DNA of 64,000 nt. Origin: Acanthaster planci (Eukaryota; Echinodermata; Asteroidea; Valvatida; Acanthasteridae). The stretch's first letter is position 1. The number at the start of each line of letters is the position of its first letter. Shown piece by piece: positions 28,901 to 34,900 of this stretch. The DNA lies in contig NW_019091606.1 of NCBI RefSeq assembly GCF_001949145.1, positions 28,122 to 92,121 of the forward strand, given 5' to 3'. The translations under genes were made by a program, and so were the position numbers. The notes under the pieces were generated by a model. That model did no database searches and was not told where the DNA came from. It was given only the letters and a program-made list of their open reading frames with translations.

Positions 28901-31900
28901 TTTTCTAAAACTTTAACCAAGTGGTAATTGCCCCCAAACAATACATTTAATAAACAGTTTGTTATCCACAGCACGTCTAGTATTTCTGGATTTCAAGGTG
29001 AAATTGAGAGGACAAGATGGAATGTTTGTATCGGTTGGCAGATTTCTTCCTGGAATTTGATGAAAACAAGTCGGCACATTTTTACAGTATGCAACTTAGA
29101 ATAACACTGTGGATAAATTGGCCGGAACATTTTTGCTTAAATTGGATTTCCCCAAAAAACAGAGGCGATATTTTCTTGTCAAGGGGCAGGGGTGGTCTAG
29201 CATTATTGGAATTAATTATGTGACCAGTATATGCTTTGCAGGTTGGATTTGTTCTTGCCTTATTCGGAAAAAGATCTTTAGAAGTGAATGGAATCATCAC
29301 ATTGTCATTTGTTAAACAACGGCTTTTGCCGGTCCTATGCAACCCATTTGATTTTTGATGGGCAANTAGTCTAGCATTATTGGCATTAATTATGTGACTA
29401 GTATATGCTTTGCAGGTGGGATTTGTACTTGCCTTATTCGGAAAAGATCTTTAGAAGTGAATGGAATCATCACATTGTCATTTGTGAAACCCTGGCTTTT
29501 GCAGGTCCTACGCAACCCATTTGATGGGCGACGGACGACGCACGACGGGCGACGCACGACGGGCGACGGAAATGGCATGTTTGGAACTGGTAAATGGCAG
29601 AATTGGGACACAACAAAAAGCAAAATGCGACGGACGACGGCAGATACGGAATTCCATATGCGCGTACAGAAAGAAAATACATATACATGCGTGTCATTTT
29701 ACTGATTGCGGGCAGTGCTACGTACGGCTACCTTGGCCATGAGACTAAGGAAATCCACAGACGAATAACAATAGTACTAGATAATTTGGAATTCACGGGA
29801 GGTGTTGGGACCATTTTCTTTTCCATGCAAAAGAAATATCATGTGTCATAACCTTAGGCCAGACACTAGCCTGGCAGGTAGCTCGCATCATAGGCTACGC
29901 GCATCCAGAAGCAACACATAGGATGATCACAACTACAGTGGGCGACAGCGCGGGAGCTGGATCGGCAATTTAGCACAATGTTGTTGGTATTATCATGGAG
30001 GAATAAAATGGTATTATCAAGGAACGAGGAACACGACAGCGATGATGTACATGTACATGTAGGCAGGCGGTGCATTACCACTGAACCACGATAAACACAC
30101 TCCCGAGTCCACCCTCTCGCATTCAACTAGGGCTTTAGCGTTGAAATACATGTATACCACACTTATTGCCCAAAACAAGGAGCGACCCAAGATAAGAGTA
30201 GGCCTACAATGGTAAGCAACGCACAACGCCGGTCCCACACGTGCCGTGCATAGTTTGCTTTTGCCCAGGAAGCATTTGCTCCCAGTTCAATGAACCATTT
30301 CATTGCTCTATGAATGAACTCTTAAGCAACCGCACGTGTGGCGCTCGATTTTGACCATGAATCTTTCACACGGTCTACAAACGTATGTACATGTACATGC
30401 ACAGGACCCACGGAACGTATGAGTAAGGTTTCGCATTATGATAATGCAGAGCAATTTCATGCACATCAGCATTTACAGATTCCGTTACATGAGTTGAGCA
30501 GAATAAAATGAGACTCGAACTACCACCAAAAAGGCTGCAGCAGTCATAGCAATAGAGGAACAATAAGTGAAACCATATGTCTCGTTGTGCTTATGGTAGG
30601 CCTACAGCCAAACAAGGGCGACTTTCTACGTTCTGCCTGCACTTTGATTACTCACCTGTAAGAGATGATTACTTTGTTGTAAATGTGACACGTCTCTTCG
30701 TTGCATGGGTAACTTGCATCTACTCGTACGCTGAAGGCTCCGATGCCGCAGTCGTCACAGGAGGCAAGATTGAACAAACCAGCGGTGGGGAAGGTGTAGT
30801 AATAGCCGTCAAATGACACGAATGCGCCCCCACAACACAGCTTGCACTTGTGCTCCTTGTTGGCAACAGGTCCTAGAGGAAGAACACCGTGTCGAACGAA
30901 ATAAAACAGTAATATGGACAAGTATTATAAGTGTGCTTTGTTTCAAATTAGAAGCCACCCTTAGACCTTTGGATACAAGTCGGCGAAACATTAGAATTTC
31001 AGACGTTTAATTAATTTTTGTCATCAGTTAGTACTACGTGTCCTTCCACAACACCTCGTGAAAAATTGCAGTACACAAAATAAGAAATAATGTTGCCAGT
31101 GTATTTGATTTGATTATCATGAGATCTGACAATCTGCCGCAGTCTCTACCTTTCTCGCACAATTTTCCGCTGAAGCCTGGGTGACAATGGCATTCATCTG
31201 GAGCAACGCAGACACCGCTGACACATTCCGGGTTGCAGATAGCTGGACAAGAAAGTATCAAAGTTGTTTTAACAGTACACTATTTTATCGCTAAAATCTA
31301 CAATACATTTCTTCGGTGGTTTTAAAGATAATGAAAAAAAAGCCTTGAACTCGCTGAATAAACTAAAAGTCGTGGACAAGCCGGCAATCCTATTCCAATG
31401 CAACGCTACGGGGCCGGGACTCGAGCCTTGACCTTCATGAGCTGTTAAATTCTGTACGGTTCCCCTCCATACACTCACCTAAGTAGGTGTGCATAGGTAA
31501 AGAAAAGCTCGTCTTTAATGTAACATTTAGTACTTCTAGGTTTCAATAAGTGATCTTAATATAGCTTTTCGTTACTTTCGTTGAAACATTTCAAACATTT
31601 ACAACATGTAAGTCCCATTTCAGTTACGGGCTTGCTTGCAGAAGAAGTTGCGTCAAAATGATCTTGATCATTAATTACCATTTTCACATGACAGACCCTC
31701 GTATCCGTCGTCGCATTTGCAGAGGTTTGGAGATATGCAGTCCCCGTACAAGCACCCATGTTCACACACGGCTAAACAAAAGGCAAAAAATGTCATCGAA
31801 CAAGATCGCATTTAAAATGGGGTAACTACTGTAATCAACATTTTATATAACAGCCTTGTTTTGCCGGTACGCGTTAGGTTAACCGCCCGCAGAGGGCCCT

Positions 31901-34900
31901 GACCTGTTTCTATTGTGTTTTGAGTGCGTACCGGAATATCGGCATTTATAGGGCCCTTTTGTCAGGCCGCTCGCGGGACGGGTTGGGCTTTAGTTCGAAG
32001 GTGGGCAAAAGAATAATGCCGCTGGCTCTGCGCAGTAATAATTGTCAGCTGTTTAGCTACGTTGGCAGTGCAGGAAGGTGACTAGGGTTGTAGCGGAAAT
32101 TAACAAGATGTAGTTGGAAATCCTGTGCCTGTTCCCATCTTATTGTTTTGCGGGAACTGGAAAACAAGAACCCCGGTAGGCTCACGCTACACTTCTTTAA
32201 AATAATATCCTTTATCTGTTGAATTAAATACTTTTCAATGTGCCCTCATTGCTAGAAACATTTTGCATATTTCTAAAAATAAGAATAGAGCTGTTCCAGG
32301 CTTGATTACTTCGTATTTTCATATTTGTTAAGTCAATAAAAAAATCAGAATTTAAACCAACTGTTACCTTTGTCGCAAGTTGGTCCAGAAAACCCAGTAG
32401 AGCATTCACAATGGTCAGGAGAAGTACATTCTCCAAACATACAAGATGGATCACACACAGCTGATGAATTTTGAAGGAGACAAGAGGATATAAAAATTCT
32501 GAAGTAAACTGGCTGGATACAAAAATGACTATTGGTTTTGCCTTCAGTGTTGTTAACGAAAGTAAAGAACCATACTCTCTCCTCATTGGTTTATTCCTTA
32601 ATGAGAAGTATCAAAGACAGGCTTTTTCTCCCCTCAGTGTCTTGCTCCTATAGCCACCAATATCGCTGTCTACCAAATAATTGCTCCAAATTGTCTAAAT
32701 CTTCTTTGGTACTGTTCTGCGATTTGAATAACAATTTTTAAATATAACCCATTCATTCACTTTCATTGTTACAGTAACGAACGATTGTACCTCCCTACAT
32801 CGTATCCCCCTCAAAATAAAGTTCATGTATGACAAAAACAAAGCACCACTGAATTGAATTTTGAATGGTATCGATCTCAAGCTCAATATCCTTGGAAATT
32901 GATCAAGAGAAAACGAACCTGTTCTTACTGTCTTCGACAAATTTCAATCTAAATGCATGAATTACGTGCTTCAACCGGTAATAACCCCGTAATGCACCGA
33001 CAATGCGTCTCTCCGGCTGATGAAGAGGACAGGATGCATCAGCTAGGACGTGCATATACCCCGGTGCCCGGCTTTTTGTTATAAAACCAATCATACAGTC
33101 CTCATGTAAGCCTAGATGACATCTACACGCAAAGACCTCGAATTAAATAAAAAGAGGAAAGCACAAAATGGGTCCACATTTTTCAATTTCGTTTCCATTT
33201 AAGATAGGTAGAGTGCACAACCAGAAACGAATGTGATCCGCCGCTCCACAGACATTTCAGATGCCCCCTCCCTACATACAGGAAATATCTGGATTCTGTC
33301 CGTCACCTGCACAAATTGGCATACATATTTTCGCCCTTACGCCTATGGGCGGTAGGCAAGGGCAGATCCGGGTTTTTTGCTGGGTGGTCGGAAAATTTTT
33401 GTCTGTACAAGGCAGGAGGTTACTACATGTAGTTGCCGCCATTGGAGAAGCAATTTAAACTTTTTGTTTCGTCCTTAACCGTAAACGAAATATAAGACCC
33501 ATTCATGGTTTAAGCTTTTCAAGGGGGTCTTCAAACCTTTTAGCCGTGGCTCACCCCCACCCCACAATGGCAACAAGCGGGGGTGGGGGTGACCCCCAAA
33601 ACCTGATCTGCACCTGTGTAGGATTTTATATCTTTCTCCGACCGATTTTGGAGTCGACAACAATCAATGGCCCTACAAATGCCCAGGTATGATTTCAATG
33701 CAATTCGTTTGGCGAAACCATCCCCAGGACGAAGCTCATAGGCAAGTACAGGGGCTGACGTATTAGGTCGAGCGTGAAATTCGGACGCTACATTCTATAT
33801 GGCGCCTCGATATAATATAGCGCGTCCGCGAACATAAGAAGAAGTTTCAGGAGCTTGTTACCCCCGTTTCAGACAGGCGTTCTAGAGTCGGACGACCCAA
33901 ATTAAAAGCAAATTTTGAATTAAGTGTGGCAAACGTTCGACGTCTGAAACAGTTTGGAGATACCATGCCTGCTAGCAGGCAAAAGGTCGACACTTAAAGG
34001 CGCTCGGAACGACACCAGAACCACTTGGTTTCAGATGTTGCTCTTTTCATGAGCCAAACCTAATCAGCCTTTTAGACGGATGGCGGACACAATAGGGGCG
34101 CTACTTGGTTTGGGAAAAATCTTTTGTGTTTGCTCCTAATTCGCCCACTTCAAATAACGCCTCCTATTGTGTCCGCCATGCTTCTAAAAGGCTAATGCAA
34201 ATTTATGTACATGTTTTAAGTTTGTCTGTCTGAAACCTAAATTGAAGTGGGTCGACCCTAGTCGCTCTATAATCCTATTTGGTTTGAGGCGACCCAAGAA
34301 CGCCTTTCTGAAAAGGGTGTTTCAGGAGATTTTGTTTCAAATATAGGCAAAGGTTTTTTTTTATTTCAAATGTAGTCTAGCTTATAAAGCTAGCCTGAAT
34401 CTCACACATATACCATGCCATTTGGCGGTGCATGTTTCATTCACTTGTTTGACATTCCTGTTGGACAATTTGTAACCATTCAGTTTGTTTTATGAAATCA
34501 GAAAACTGGGGAATTCTATTTCGCAAGGAAATAAGTAAGTGAATTCATCGGCCTATTTGTTTCAGACAAATTTTGTATTTTCTAATTACATGTACTTACG
34601 TGTTTCACACGTGGGTCCTGTGTACCCGGGAGAGCAGTGACAAATATCAGGTGGGAAGATACACTGTCCATTCACACACTCCGGCTCACATATTGCTATC
34701 AGTTAGAACATAAATTACGTTTTAGGATTTCTGCTCAAGCGTTTGCTGCGGGTCGGGATGATATCCCCAAAGTAACATTGTTTAAATTTGTACAACCAAA
34801 ATCTATGAGAATTGGCATTGTTGGCATAGTTGTCTGTCCTGTTGTACCACCAAAACATATGAGAATTTACTTGTATTTCTTCAGTTTGATAAGCTTGTAA

